NCBI GenBank assembly: GCA_021014325.1
Contig: CM037474.1
Coordinates: 6,427,130 to 6,491,129 of the forward strand
Reading direction: 5' to 3'
From: Plazaster borealis
Taxonomy: Eukaryota; Echinodermata; Asteroidea; Forcipulatida; Labidiasteridae
Length of the DNA stretch: 64,000 bases
The notes beneath the pieces are model-generated. The model had not been told where the DNA came from. It saw only the letters and a program-made list of their open reading frames with translations, and made no database searches. The stretch's first letter is position 1; each line of letters begins with the position of its first letter. Made by a program: the position numbers and the translations under genes. This document shows positions 44,001 through 56,149 of this stretch, piece after piece.

Positions 44001-45520
44001 CCTCCCCCAACATGTAACCCCTTCTAGTGCAATACTGTCAATTCAAAACATGCATCCCACTTTGCTGTCACTTTGGATCCTCCCCCAACATGTTACCCAT
44101 TCTAGTATCAATTCAAAACATGCATCCCACTTTGCTGTCACTCTGGATCCTCCCCCAACATGTAACCCCTTCTAGTGCAATACTGTCAATTCAAAACATG
44201 CATCCCACTTTGCTGTCACTCTGGATCCTCCCCCAACATGTTACCCCTTCTAGTGCAAACTGTCAATTCAAAACATGCATCCCACTTTGCTGTCAATCTG
44301 GATCCTCCCCCAACATGTTACCCCTTCTAGTGCCATACTGTATCAATGCAAAACATGCATCCCACTCTGCTGTCACTCTGGATCCGCCCCCAACATGTTA
44401 CCCCTTCTAGTGCCATACTGTATCAATGCAAAACATGCATCCCACTTTGCTGTCACTCTGGATCCGCCCCCAACATGTTACCCCTTCTAGTGCCATACTG
44501 TTTCAATTCAAAACATGCATCCCACTTTGCTGTCACTCTGGATCCTCCCCCAACATGTTACCCCTTCCAGTGCAATACTGTATCAATTCAAAACATGCAT
44601 CCCACTTTGCTGTCACTCTGGATCTGCCCCCAACGTGTTACACCTTCCAGTGCAAAATTCAAAACATGCATCCCACTTTGCTGTCACTCTGGATCCTCCC
44701 CCAACATGTTACCCCTTCTAGTGCAAAATACTGTATCAATTCAAACATGCATCCCACTTTGCTGTCACTCTGGATCCTCCCCCAACATGTAACCCCTTCT
44801 AGTGCAATACTGTATCAATGCAAATCATGCGTCCCACTTTGCTGTTACTCTGGATCCTCCCCCAACATGTAACCCCTTCTAGTGCCATACTGTATCAATG
44901 CAAAACATGCATCCCACTTTGCTGTCACTCTGGATCCTCCCCCAACATGTTACCCCTTCTACTGCCATACTGTATCAATGCAAAACATGCATCCCACTTT
45001 GCTGTCACTCTGGATCCTCCCCCAACATGTTACCTCTTCTAGTGCCATATTGTATCAATGCAAAACATGCATCCCACTTTGCTGTCACTCTGGATCCTCC
45101 CCCAACATGTTACCCCTTCTAGTGCCATACTGTATCAATTCAAAACATGCATCCCACTTTGCTGTCACTCTGGATCCTCCCCCAACATGTTACCCCTTTT
45201 AGTGCAATACTGTCAATTCAAAACATGCATTCCACTTTGCTGTCACTCTGGATCCTCCCCCAACATGTTACCATTTTTAGTGCAAAACTGTCAATTCAAA
45301 ACATGCATTCCACTTTCCTGTCACTGTGGATCCTCCCCCATCATGTTACCCCTTCTAGTGCCATACTGTATTAATTCGAAAAATGCATCCCACTTTGCTG
45401 TCTCTCCGGATCCTCCCCCAACAAATACCCCTTTTAGTGTCATACTGTATCAATCTCAAATTTGCACCCCACTTTCCTGTCACTCTGGATCCTCCCCACA
45501 CATGTTACCCCTTCTAGTGC
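41041..45520 (+). repeat. 80-bp minisatellite array, about 55-57 copies
   Basis: Unit of 80 bases: TGCATCCCACTTTGCTGTCA, CTCTGGATCCTCCCCCAACA, TGTTACCCCTTCTAGTGCCA, TACTGTATCAATTCAAAACA. Length variants of 77 and shorter. Each unit holds GGATCC. ORFs to 201 codons arise because the unit lacks stops in some frames and 80 is not a multiple of 3; they are not genes. Confidence 0.95.
41690..44730 (+). repeat. Higher-order duplication inside the minisatellite
   Basis: A block from about 41690 to 42925 reappears 1324 bases later with near identity (variant units in the same order; one CGCCC/CAGCCC change near 41816/43140). From about 44250 the array again matches 43474 onward at a 776-base offset. 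Confidence 0.85.
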
Positions 45521-45524
45521 GTTC

Positions 45525-46670
45525 TTGTCCTCAAGTGATTCTTTTAAACCACATGTACCGACAACTGCATACGGTATATATGTATATGCCAAGAATAAAA
45601 CGTCCCTTCGAAATTGATCAAAATTGATCAAACGACAAGCTGCTACAACTTCTTATATTTTCAAAACAAACTCAATTAGATCAGCTATGATGTTCTTATT
45701 CGTTAGATGTTTAGCTTTGACCTAGCCTTATAATCCAAAATATGCACCTCACTTTGTTGTCTCTATGGTTCATCCCCAACATATAACCCCTTCCCTGGAT
45801 CATAGTATCTATCTGTCTTCCTCCTAATCAGCACCCCTTTCCTGTATCCCTTTTATGGCACTATAGTTGTCTGAGGTTGAAGTCGTAGATAGAGTTGCTG
45901 AAAGCAGGACATGCCTGATGTGGTTTTTTTTAAAGATTCATCACAACACAAAGACTGTTACAATACAAAAATGTTGATCCTAGGCTGGAGTAATTTTATG
46001 CATACAATTGTTCTGTGGGTTTATGTTGCAGTATATAAGATGATCTGACAAACAAACGCCTCAGTTCTATTGAGAGATGCACAAGCTCGGCTGAAAAGAG
46101 CACTGGGCTTTCATCTATGAATTCAAACACGTCATCTTCTCTCTGCATCAAGCGACCTCAATTCTGTAACTTATAGAATTCTAGGATATTGAGGTAGGCT
46201 TGTTACGTTAATAATACACATTGTAAAAGGGCCTGTTTACACAACATTTACACATCATTGTCCTCACTGCTATTCCTCACGTGATTCTTTAAAACCACAT
46301 GTACCAATGACTGTGTTAAGCATACAGTATAAATGTATGCCAAGAAGAATTTTAACAAGTACAGAAGTGAACAAAGTATTGTGACAATGTCTTGTAAAAT
46401 GTAAACAGACCTTTACTGTATATGTTGCTTTGTTGCATTTAGGTATACTTTCAACTAGATTCAAACAAAATGAAAACAAAGTTAACATTAGTAGTGTGTC
46501 ATATCTAAAGGGACTGTGTATCATCTGTAATTAAAAAACGCCCCTTCGAAACTGATTAAGGTCCTATACTTTTATAGAAACGACAAGCTGCTACAACATC
46601 TTATAATTTCCGAACAAACTCATTAGATCAGCTATGATGTCCATGTTCGTTAGATTAATGTATAGAGATG
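45525..46670 (+). repeat. Diverged direct duplication 3' of the array
   Basis: 45525-45700 (TTTAAACCACATGTACC; GACAAGCTGCTACAACTTCT; GATCAGCTATGATGTTC) is repeated at 46265-46655, where about 200 extra bases are inserted. Cause unknown. Confidence 0.7.
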
Positions 46671-46699
46671 TTGTTACTTGTAGACACAAGTTTGCTGAG

Positions 46700-47810
46700 G
46701 TTTTTATAGTGCTATTTATTATAAAGGGTAAGATAAAGTAAGAAACAAACTTGTTCTCCACTATGCAAATTCTACACTTATCAAAAAGGTCGTTTTCCTC
46801 ATGCTCTATAAACTTTAACGATTATTCAGTCAGTAGCCATTTTAGTCTGGTGCCCTGTTTAAAATGAACAACACAGACTCACAATGTTACATGAACATAA
46901 TATTTACCAGACCATTCATTATTGTTTGAAGGTTTAGAGAAATTTTTATAGGAATAAATAGAGCCTCCCCCCCCCCCTTTCATTTTACTCTAAAAAAAAA
47001 CCATGAAGTTAAACATCAGATATTGTGAAGTGTTACAGATAAATTAGCTGTCACTGGACTGAATTTGGAAAGTTTGTTGTTTTTCCTTGCCAGAATTATG
47101 TTTAAAATTTATGTACATCATGGGAATCAATTATTTTTTGCTAAACTTAATTGCAAATTTGAATGTTCCTTTTAGCCATCGTAAATGTTACTTTTTTAGT
47201 TGAAAAAATACATGTTATTTTTGTAAAATGTAATGAACAATGTTTTTAGCCCTTAAACCAAAAGGATTAGAACTCTGTGTGTAATAAAATGGTGGAAATG
47301 TATGGAAATGAAGTTAAGCATACTAAAAAGGTGTTTAAATAAATTGTAAAGCCTTAAAAATGCACATTATTGTTGAAAACGAAAAGTTTTAAGTTGTTTT
47401 TGTGACCAGAATGCGTAATTTATGTAGTAGAGCAATTTAAGCATCATAATAAGCATGTTAGGGTGCTTTACAGATTTTAATTTTCAAAAAACCCAAAAAT
47501 TAATGGACTTTTTGCGGCAAAAATCCGTTAAAATTTTTTACTTTTTCAAAATGAAAAAAAATTAACGAGCGTGCGTTTCAGCCGATTTTAAAAAACTGAA
47601 AGACCGTTAATTTTTCGTTTTTTCATTTTTTTTCCCCCTTTTTTTTCAATTTTTTTTTTTTTTTTTCGAAAAAAAAAATGTGTCCACCCCTCCCCTTCTC
47701 TCTCTCTCTCTCCGCGTCCCCTCCTCCTCCTCCCTTCGTCCTGTGCATCGTGCGGCGTGCATGTTAGTGCGTGTTAGTTAGTGCATGTTAGTTAGTGTCA
47801 ATACCTTTAT
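46700..47810. other. Gene-free AT-rich stretch with homopolymers
   Basis: Poly-C (46965), long A/T runs near 47560-47680 and a CT microsatellite at 47696-47712. No exon supported. Confidence 0.5.
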
Positions 47811-47812
47811 TC

Positions 47813-47915
47813 TTACCTTATGTCCTTTGCCGGGATTCGAACCCATGCAGGTCTTCCGATCTTGCTCTCCGTGCGTGACCCTTGTCCGCTAGGCCATCGG
47901 CGATCCACAGCAGAC
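47813..47915 (-). mobile_element. tRNA-like sequence, reverse
   Basis: Reverse strand reads GATGGCCTAGCGGACAAGGG with B box GGGTTCGAATCCCGGC. A SINE head or tRNA-derived relic; no clear acceptor stem. Confidence 0.55.
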
Positions 47916-47997
47916 CAATAATTTTCAACCGTGATGAATATTAGAACCACGTGATGTATATATAAACACACGTTAATAAATAAATATACAGAGTAAA

Positions 47998-48056
47998 GGG
48001 CGCCCTCCAGAGACATAAGAGAGCGCCCTCTGTTGTCTTTAAAGGGCGCCCTCTGT
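47998..48056 (-). promoter_or_regulatory. Cluster of GCGCCCTCT motifs
   Basis: Three GCGCCCTC cores in 59 bases; two continue as CTGTTG, giving CAACAGAGGGCGC on the reverse strand (12/14 to the CTCF consensus). Confidence 0.35.
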
Positions 48057-48454
48057 TGACGAAAATTAGTTACTTAAAACTACCACCACTGAAACTGGAG
48101 ACAACATTTCCACTAAATAAAGTTAATATTTATGTCTGTTGTGTCTTCTTCGCTAGTTTAAGTTTCTTAGGCAGTCTGATTTTGTGTTTTTTATAAAATA
48201 AACAATGGCAAGTTAGACAGATAATAAATTAACCAAAACCAATCGTGAAACTTTAGATGCTGAAAGCATACCTTTTTTTTATTTAAAACATTGTTCATAC
48301 ACAATTAAAAACATACATTTTGTTTAATTAAATCAAAACGTTTGCATTGTTTTTCTTTTGTGATTAAAATATCAAAAGCTTGAAATGAACATTTGTATAC
48401 CAACATTTTGCACCAGAATTTTTAATTTTAATTTAAAATTTTAAATGTATGAAT

Positions 48455-48800
48455 TGTTATGAATTGTCAGAAAATGATCCTGAAAATACAATAAATGCGC
48501 ATTTAAAAAACATTAATTGAAGATTGGTCACCTTTTGTAAGTTTTTTAGCTTTGTTATTTTTCACCAGATGTTTCCACTTAAATTAGAAATTATGAATTG
48601 TCAAAAAATTATCCTGAACATACAATAAATGTGCATTTAAAAAACGTTAACTTGAAGATTGGTCACCTTTTGTAACTTTTGTAGCTTTGTAATTTTTCAC
48701 CAGATGTTTCACATAAATTAGAAGTTATGAATTGTCAGAAAATTATCCTGAACATACAATAAATGCATATGCATAATTATGTTAACTTTAAAGATTGGTC
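48455..48800 (+). repeat. 134-bp tandem repeat, three copies
   Basis: Each has GAATTGTCAGAAAATTATCC, CATACAATAAATG and AAGATTGGTCACCTTTTGTA; starts near 48462, 48596 and 48729. Confidence 0.85.
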
Positions 48801-48837
48801 ATCCTTTATAACAGTGTTTTTATTTCTCAATATTTTT

Positions 48838-49700
48838 CTAGATTGATATACTTACTTACTAATTTTTACTTGGATATTTCATGATCAATTACCTTTTCTT
48901 AAATTTGCAATAAATAAATAATTATGAACTTAAGGGTTAGGGTTAGGATTAGAGTAAGGGTTAGGGTTAGGGTTGGGGTTAGGGTTAGGGGGTTAGGGTT
49001 AGGGTTGGGGTTGGGGGTTAGGGTTAGGGGGTTAGGGTTAGGGTTAGGGTTGGGGGTTAGGGTTAGGGGGTTAGGGTTAGGGTTGGGGTTGGGGTTGGGG
49101 TTAGGGTTAGGGGGTTAGGGTTAGCGTTAGGGTTAGGGTTGGGGTTAGGGTTAGGGGGTTAGGGTTAGGGTTGGGGTTGGGGTTAGGGTTAGGGTTAGGG
49201 GGTTAGGGTTAGGGTTAGGGTTGGGGTTAGGGTTAGGGTTAGGGGGTTAGGGTTAGGGTTAGGGGGTTAGGGTTAGGGTTAGGGTATACATAATCTACAG
49301 AACTTGGATCACATATCTTATATTAACTGGAATCCAGACTTAATGTCTTGATATTTAAATTTCTTGGCTATTTCATGATCAATTAATATATTATTTGCAA
49401 AAAATTAATAAATAAGAACTTAAGGGTTAGGGCTAGGGTTAGGGTATACTTAATCCACATAACTTGGATCCTTTACATCTAGAACCACATATCTAATATT
49501 AACTTGAACCCAGACTTAATGTCTTGATATTTAAATTTCTTGGGTATTTCATCTTTTCATGATCAATTAATATATTATTTGCAATAAATAAATAAATAAA
49601 TAAGAACTAAATAAAAAAATCCACAGAACTTGGATCCTTTACATCAAGAACCACATATCCAATGTTAACTGGAATCCAGACTTAATGTCTGATTTAATTT
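48838..49700 (+). repeat. 160-bp tandem cassette with telomere repeats at its junctions
   Basis: The unit includes GGAATCCAGACTTAATGTC and TTTCATGATCAATTAATATA, ending AATAAGAACTTAA. Junction 1 carries 48929-49285 of TTAGGG-type repeat, junction 2 about 25 bases (49422-49446), junction 3 none. Confidence 0.85.
48929..49285 (+). repeat. Interstitial telomere repeat, G-rich on plus
   Basis: TTAGGG mixed with TTGGGG and TTAGGGGG variants. The variants look like a degenerating or unequal-crossover tract rather than a functional end. Confidence 0.93.
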
Positions 49701-50690
49701 CTTCACGATGTTACGCTCTAGAGTTGTAATCCGAAGCACCCAAAGTTCTACAGAGCACAAGTATGTATCCTTGGAACAGTATGATGTAGAATGTTAGGTG
49801 TTCGATCTGCGCTATCATCAACATGACTTCTACATTGTTCATGGTATCTATTCTGCAGAGGATCTGCCTTGTCAGCATTCACTACTACAGAATATCAGTT
49901 ATGTAAGGCTGGTTGTTGCATTCTACAGATGGCTGCAGAGCGGCATTCCTTTCCTAATGTAGATTCCAAAGCTCCCTGTGAGACCAATACGGACTATTCC
50001 TGTACACACAAGAATAAATAATATTGATTAAAACATTCATTCATTTTCAAACTAGAACAGCGAAGCAATAAAATTATGTTTATGTCTGTTGTAATGTTGC
50101 CTGGTTGTAGGTCAAAGTTATAAGTCAGTTCTAAAACTTCAACATTTACTCCGACTTTGGCTCTTTAAAATCCAGGGGGCAATGTTTAGCCTACATGTAG
50201 CATTATTTTATTACCAAAAACTTTAACATTTCTTTAAAAACATGACTGTCACTGTATACTGATCTCACTTGGGATTTTAAATTCCATAAAACAACTCAAC
50301 ACTTAAAAGATGAAGCTTCATACTAAAACTTTAACATTCTTCACACTGAATGCGGACGGCCGGACGGACGGAAACTGTCATTACATAGGCTCACTTTGCT
50401 TCGCAGCTTGCCAATAAAGATTGTGAAAAGGGAACAGCAAACTGTTTATTGTTTTTACAAAAATCATTATAATGGGTTGTCATTCTGTAACCTCACGTGT
50501 CCCCCCCCCCAAACCGACCACAAACCAAAACAAAACAAACCAGGAACATGTTTGCTTCTTATTGATTGTCAAGGAAGGAGTACTGTTTCTTAAATTCTGA
50601 ATAAATATTGAACTTGAAATACTGAGGTCTGGTTAGTTTGAAAACTGTTGATGATTTGTTACAAAAATTATGTTGATAATTTGTTTTAAA
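49700..50690. other. Gene-free stretch
   Basis: No exon seen. A C-run at 50502 and a GGACGGCCGGACGGACGG tract at 50353 are low-complexity. Confidence 0.4.
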
Positions 50691-50697
50691 AAAACCA

Positions 50698-51719
50698 TAG
50701 GTTTTCTCGGTCAATTTCGGCAAATGAGCAGCCAATTAAACCACTGGGCCATTCTACTTTGAGCAAAATCGAATGCTGCTGAAAAGGGTAATTCAATTTC
50801 GTTTCATGACTAGTCAAATGTACTGTTGCGTCATTCGATTTAACAAAGTAATCATTCAATTTAACAATTCAACAAGGCAGCATTCAAATTCGCATGAGCT
50901 TTTTGAGGCGTGTGTTTAGTCATTCAAATTCATTTCTGGAATTTGTGCAGCCTACAAGAACGCTCATGTTAAACTGTTAAAAAATGTTAAACTTTTGTTT
51001 CCTTTCGAATGTTAAAGGCATAAATACAGTTTACTTTTTGGCACTTGAGTCACTTTGTCGATGTACTTCGAAGACAAGCTTTCGCAACTGTTTTACATGC
51101 ATATTTCTAGAAATGGCAGCTCAATAAGAAAACAGGAAAAACTTAAAGAAACGCCTCATCCAAACACAATACAAAATAAGGTCTTGCTCTACTGATAAAG
51201 ACCCCCCCCCCCCCCCCCGAGAAAAAAATATAAAAAAATAAAGAAAGAAAAGAATAAAAAAGAAAACAAAGAAGAAGAAAAAATCTAATGGGCCCGCATG
51301 TAGAATCTACTGGAAACATAAATAAAGAAAAAAATAAGGTTTGCCTGAATTAAAGTGAAGATACGAAAGAGTTGCCTAGTACAGTTTATCTGTTTATTCG
51401 CATTTCTTTATCTTAATTATTTGAATTCTCATTTAGCGAAATTGATTGCCTCTTTACGAAATTGAAAAAAATAATTGGTAAAAATCTCCAGTCGAACCAG
51501 CTTTGCTAAATTGAATGATGATTGTGCGACACGAAAAAAGAATGACGATATGCTAAATTGAACACAGTGCTAAAGGATTTTGAATGCCTCAAAACGAAAT
51601 TGAATGCCCGAATTCTGAATTTGAAACTCAGTCAAAACTGGAGAGGCAAAATAGCTGTAATTCGAACGCACGAAAATTAAATTGGCTGCTCATCTGCCGA
51701 ATTTGACCGAGAAAACCTA
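50698..51719. mobile_element. Non-autonomous DNA transposon, TAGGTTTTCTCGGTCAA ends
   Basis: About 46-bp terminal inverted repeats (left GGTTTTCTCGGTCAATTTCG; right complement at 51672-51719) with TA at both tips. The interior repeats ATTCAATTT/AAATTGAAT many times; no transposase. Confidence 0.8.
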
Positions 51720-51766
51720 TATTAAAAAAAATTGAAACATGTAAACATTTTGACAAGAGGTTTTAA

Positions 51767-52121
51767 AGGCAGGCATGTTATACTTTTGGTAATACTCTAC
51801 AAGTTAATTACCACAAAGACTTACTTGGTAAGAAGCACTGAAGAGCTGTGTATTAGTATAAACCATTGTCAGAAACGACTCCCTTTGAAATAGTGTAGTT
51901 TTAGAGAAAGAGGTAATTTTAACCCAACAAATTTGAATCTGAGAAAGGCTTCAGGCATCTGAAAGCACACAATTCTAAGCAACAAGTGTATTTTTTTCTT
52001 TCATAATTTTCTTGCAACTGCGAAGACTAATTGAGCAAAAAAGGTTTGTTATTTTATGCATGCTGGGATACACCAAGTGAGGATACTGGTCTTTGACAAT
52101 TACAAAAAGTGTACCCTGCCT
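51767..52121 (-). mobile_element. TTAA MITE, family A, reverse
   Basis: TTAA at 51763-51766 and 52122-52125; ends AGGCAGGCATGTTATACTTTTGG and CAAAAAGTGTACCCTGCCT. Confidence 0.83.
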
Positions 52122-52179
52122 TTAAAGAGAGAATACATATGTTTCTCAAAAGAGATCAAAAAGACTTAGAAGGTAATGA

Positions 52180-52440
52180 TTTTTACCTGTCAAACATGGT
52201 GCACACATTGTTGTCATCAACCTCTGGTGATGTCGCTCCATCAACTGGTTCTATTCTGAGGTGTCTCCACTCTTGATCAACTTCTGCCTCATCTTACAGC
52301 TTCATCGCTAACAGGTTCGCTCCTCAAAGTAATCTGACTCTGTTTTGCCATCAACTTCACTCTGAGACCCTAGAGTTAGCTTTCTCAGATGTTGGGACAG
52401 ACTGGACTTGCTCGGAATACAATCACACAAACACAACTGC
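52180..52440 (-). pseudogene. Possible degenerate coding fragment
   Basis: The reverse strand reads SKSSLSQHLRKLTLGSQS (zinc-finger-like), then after a shift VDQEWRHLRIEPVDGATSPE and VDDNNVCTMFD before a GTAAAA donor. Stops and frame changes suggest decay or misread exons. Not recognised. Confidence 0.3.
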
Positions 52441-53109
52441 AGAGATTATGTTAAAAAAAGAGTGAAAATTCATGAACAAAAATTATAATTTAAGCACAAG
52501 CTGAGATCATGTAGCCTATCTATAGGGACCCAAAATCAAAAGGTTTTTAAAAATGATCAGTCCAGTTTTTCACTCAATAATTAGGCCTACCCCAACCCAA
52601 AGAAAGTCATTTTTTATATAAATGGAAAAGATGCTAAGTCTGCCTCCTCCCCCCATTTGTTCGCTCATTATGACTAAAAATACAACCTTGTTTACCTAAA
52701 TATGGTTATCTTTTTGACTAAAGTGAAAATGTAGCAGCTGGATTTTTGTATCCATCCCATATTTTTTTGATTGACTGTCTTTTGACAGATCACTGAGAAA
52801 AGACGTAGTCTGATCATTGATTCAAACTGTCAATGTTGGTATTGGTAAGCAAGCATGGCCATGTTAGCAGGCTGGGGCCTCTGAACCAACAATGATGTAG
52901 GCCCTTCATGTCAATTAATGATCAATCTAAAAATAACAAACATCAACAACTTGTCCATTACCATAAAACACATTCTACTATAGAAGCCAATAACTTCTGT
53001 GGTTCAATTTCAAAATTATGTCTTGCCTTTTAATATAATACCCCTTACACAGATTCTGCCTTTTGATTGGTTTAGAGCATGTCACATGATACGTCTTATT
53101 TTTACTAGA

Positions 53110-55480
53110 AAGCCGCGCGAACGCGACACGCTATATCAAATGTACTGTCATCAAACAATGTACTGTGCCCATAGCAACCAATGTACTTTCCCATAGCAAC
53201 CAATGTACTGTACCCATCTTTGTGGTACCTAGACGTCTAGACGCAATGTATGAGATGTTATAAGAAAAATATTGACTGCTTTTACTCGTGCTATGGTTAA
53301 AAATAAAACTCCCTCATTTATCCCTCCGGAGGGATCTATTTTAGCCAACAGGAAAATAGAACGCACCGAGGATCACCTCAAGAGTCGCAGTTTAAAACCA
53401 TGCACCCGAAGCAGTCAATCTTTTCATACTACACTATTTTGGTGGTCACTGTAGTGTACCTGTATGATGTAGTTAGTCACTGTCACTCACTCCTTGTACA
53501 TGTTGTACTTGTTCTTGTTTAATAATTATGTGGCGATAGACACTGAGACAGTTACTTGTCCGTTAAACATAGAGCCACAGGAAAAGGATGAGTGGTACTT
53601 TCATGGGTCTAATGTGAATTTGTTTGTGGTTTCTTACAAATTGAAACATGATCAATAGTCTGGTTTCTGAAGCTGTTTATGCCGTATGGAGTCAATACTC
53701 AATGTCAGTATTATGTGACAATGGTGGAGGGATCAGACAGGATGTCATATTATGATGTACGTTGATTGATTTTAGGCCTATAAATATAATAAACTTGTTA
53801 TTATATATAGCTTAGATTAGAATTAGATGAGATCAGAGCATGGATGAAAGAAACATGTTGCAGGCATCATCAGTTGGGGTGGGGGCGGGGGCATGCGCAG
53901 GCATACACTACAGACATGACAGACCAAACACATTATATCATGACACTGACACTGACTGACTGACAGATATCTAGGGATCAACGGTATGTTTACAATTACA
54001 ATTACATATTGAAAATGACATGATCGAGTTAATCTGAACTAACCTACTAGGAGGGATAGTGCTAGTGTACTCCTAGAACTACGAGGTTCGTTCCACCATG
54101 GTTCCGCTATCGTCCCGCCCCTATCGTCTAGCGGAAGGAAGGAACCTCGTCGTAGTTCTACCTGACCGAGTAGAGTAGTGCTAGGCACTAGAGGCTAGTG
54201 TAGTACGTAGTAGACTGCAAACTAGCGTCAACCTCATGAGTCGTGGTTACACAGATAGAAAACCCGACAGATCTGCCTATATCAATCTAAAATGTACCTT
54301 TATAATATCCAGCGATTCTCCTGCCTTTGATGAGCTGCCAGGTAATCCGTACAGCGTCATAGTTAGTATCAAAAGGGACATTTCTCGGTAGAAATTTGGG
54401 AATCGAAAATTCCTCCATGTAATTTGTAAAACTGCCTTAAATTACCTACAGAGGGCGCACTTTATAAACAAACCAAACATCATTAAAGGGGCTAGCTATG
54501 CAAGTTTACCTTTTGGTAGAGAAAAATAGTTACGAATACGGTATCATGTACCTGTAGGTTGCTATTGTATGAATCTAGGTCAAGGTCCAGACATGCTTTC
54601 AGTTGGTACATGCATAGGGATCATTGGTGAATGTTGCTCATTTTTTAGGCTTCTTTGTTTTTGGTTCTATTCCAAAGGTTTTTACGGAGTTGGTCAGATA
54701 TTATGAAGGATTGAGTATCATACAAGTGCTGTGACTGAACCCTGACATTCTGAAATAAATAAGAAATCCTGACACTCAACCAGCCAGCCACACCCCAGCA
54801 TGGTGACTCTCCCTATACCCGCACCATCAGCTCATCCCACTGGTTGACTGTCTTCATCCCAGCACCCCAGCCCAACCCAAGTGATCCACCCAGCCTTATC
54901 ATCCGATGCCCACTGGCTGACTGACTCACCAGCAACCTCCCAGCCAATCACCCCTACACCCCAAGCCCTCAGTCAGCCCAGCCCACTTATGGCTGAGTGA
55001 GCCCAGCCCACTGGCTGAGTGACTGCCCGGCGACCTCCCCCGCCCCTGGACCGGTGGGTCTCAGAGGTGAGGTAACCCCTCAGCTCTTAGAAATTTTACT
55101 CCCAAATCCAAGCGCCAAGGCCCGTGGTCTGCCCTCAGAGATTAGTCTTGGTTCCAAGACCTTCGCACCGAAATTGATCAATTCAAACAAAACGCATCGA
55201 AATGGATCAATTCCAACAACAGAGGGCGTCACTATCCTTCAACGATCGAGTTGTTGTGCACATGTTCGTGAATTATTCATGAATCGCGATGCGTTTGTGA
55301 ATGGTATTGTGTGTGTCGAGTACCTTATAAGTGAATAAAATACATTCTGAATCAACCTGAAATTGCTCCCTTTTGTTTATAACAATGTTCAACTAATTAG
55401 TCCTTGTTTTGAAGGTTTACAGGAACAGTGCAGATGATTTATTAATGAGGATATTTGAGATGATTTCAGTGGAGTTCATG
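53110..55480. other. Gene-free stretch with small repeats
   Basis: CCATAGCAACCAATGTACT occurs in tandem at 53168-53213. A hairpin of GAACTACGAGGTTCGTTCC against GGAACCTCGTCGTAGTTC lies at 54075-54160. 54780-54990 is C-rich. No gene supported. Confidence 0.45.
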
Positions 55481-55487
55481 GGGAGTT

Positions 55488-55810
55488 AAGGAAAAGTATA
55501 CCTTTGGGTTTTGAAACCGTTCGATTGTTTTAATCATGTAGATACAATCTTCCTCCATGATACAATAATTTTTTTTTAGATATCGTCGAAAATCCGCACA
55601 GGAAGAATAATCCGTAATTGGAATATACACAGAAACGTTTTTGCAGTACCTTTTCTTAGATTTAAATTTTGGGGGATAAAAACTGATATCTTTTTCGATA
55701 ACCACATTCTGCGAAGTGAAATGTTTCTTAAAATACTTTATACTATCGAACGTTGGTGATATACATCTATCCAAGTAAGTTTTTATTGCCAATAATTTTA
55801 TTAGTGATTA
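55488..55810 (-). mobile_element. TTAA MITE, family B, decayed
   Basis: Internal GGAAGAATAAT, AAATTTTGGGGGATAAAAACTGAT and CCAAGTAAGTTTTTATTGCC blocks match family B; the ends are worn. Confidence 0.6.
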
Positions 55811-56057
55811 CACGGCCCGGCCCGTTGTTTCTAGTATTTTTGAGAGATTGCGCTCATGAGTTTGGGAGGGTGACGTGAGGAGGGCGTGGTTGCGATGCAT
55901 TAATTAGATAATTATTTATTGAGTGTGGAAATCGCTAGCTATAGAGGGCGCCCTTCTCATACACACACATGTGTTGTGTGTTTACACCGTTCGTTTCAGT
56001 GTTTGGTATTCATGGTATTACTTACTATTATTATTTTGTCGTTTCGGAAACGGGAAA

Positions 56058-56149
56058 ATGTCTGCTCAATTTCAGTGTGATTTTTGTGATTTCAAATCAC
56101 CGTATGATTATTATGGAAGCAAGCCACCCTTTGTTCATGCGGCCGTGTC
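56058..56149 (+). CDS. CDPF1: CDPF1 exon 1
   Basis: Start ATG after gggaaa; encodes a CxxC pair and SPYDYYGSKPPFVHAAV. Donor gtaagt, two bases carried. Confidence 0.9.

Noticed and set aside
41041..45520. Dozens of overlapping ORFs (to 201 codons) and a CRISPR-like regular repeat pattern
   Set aside because: The units are contiguous with no unique spacers, and open frames follow from unit composition and an 80-base period that shifts frame each copy. This is a minisatellite in a eukaryotic genome.
48924..49118. ORF reading as Arg/Val/Gly/Leu dipeptide repeats
   Set aside because: It is a translation of the TTAGGG array.
54997..55338. 113-codon ORF followed by AATAAA
   Set aside because: Proline-rich start from C-rich low complexity; no homology recognised and no splice context. 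Kept as unannotated.
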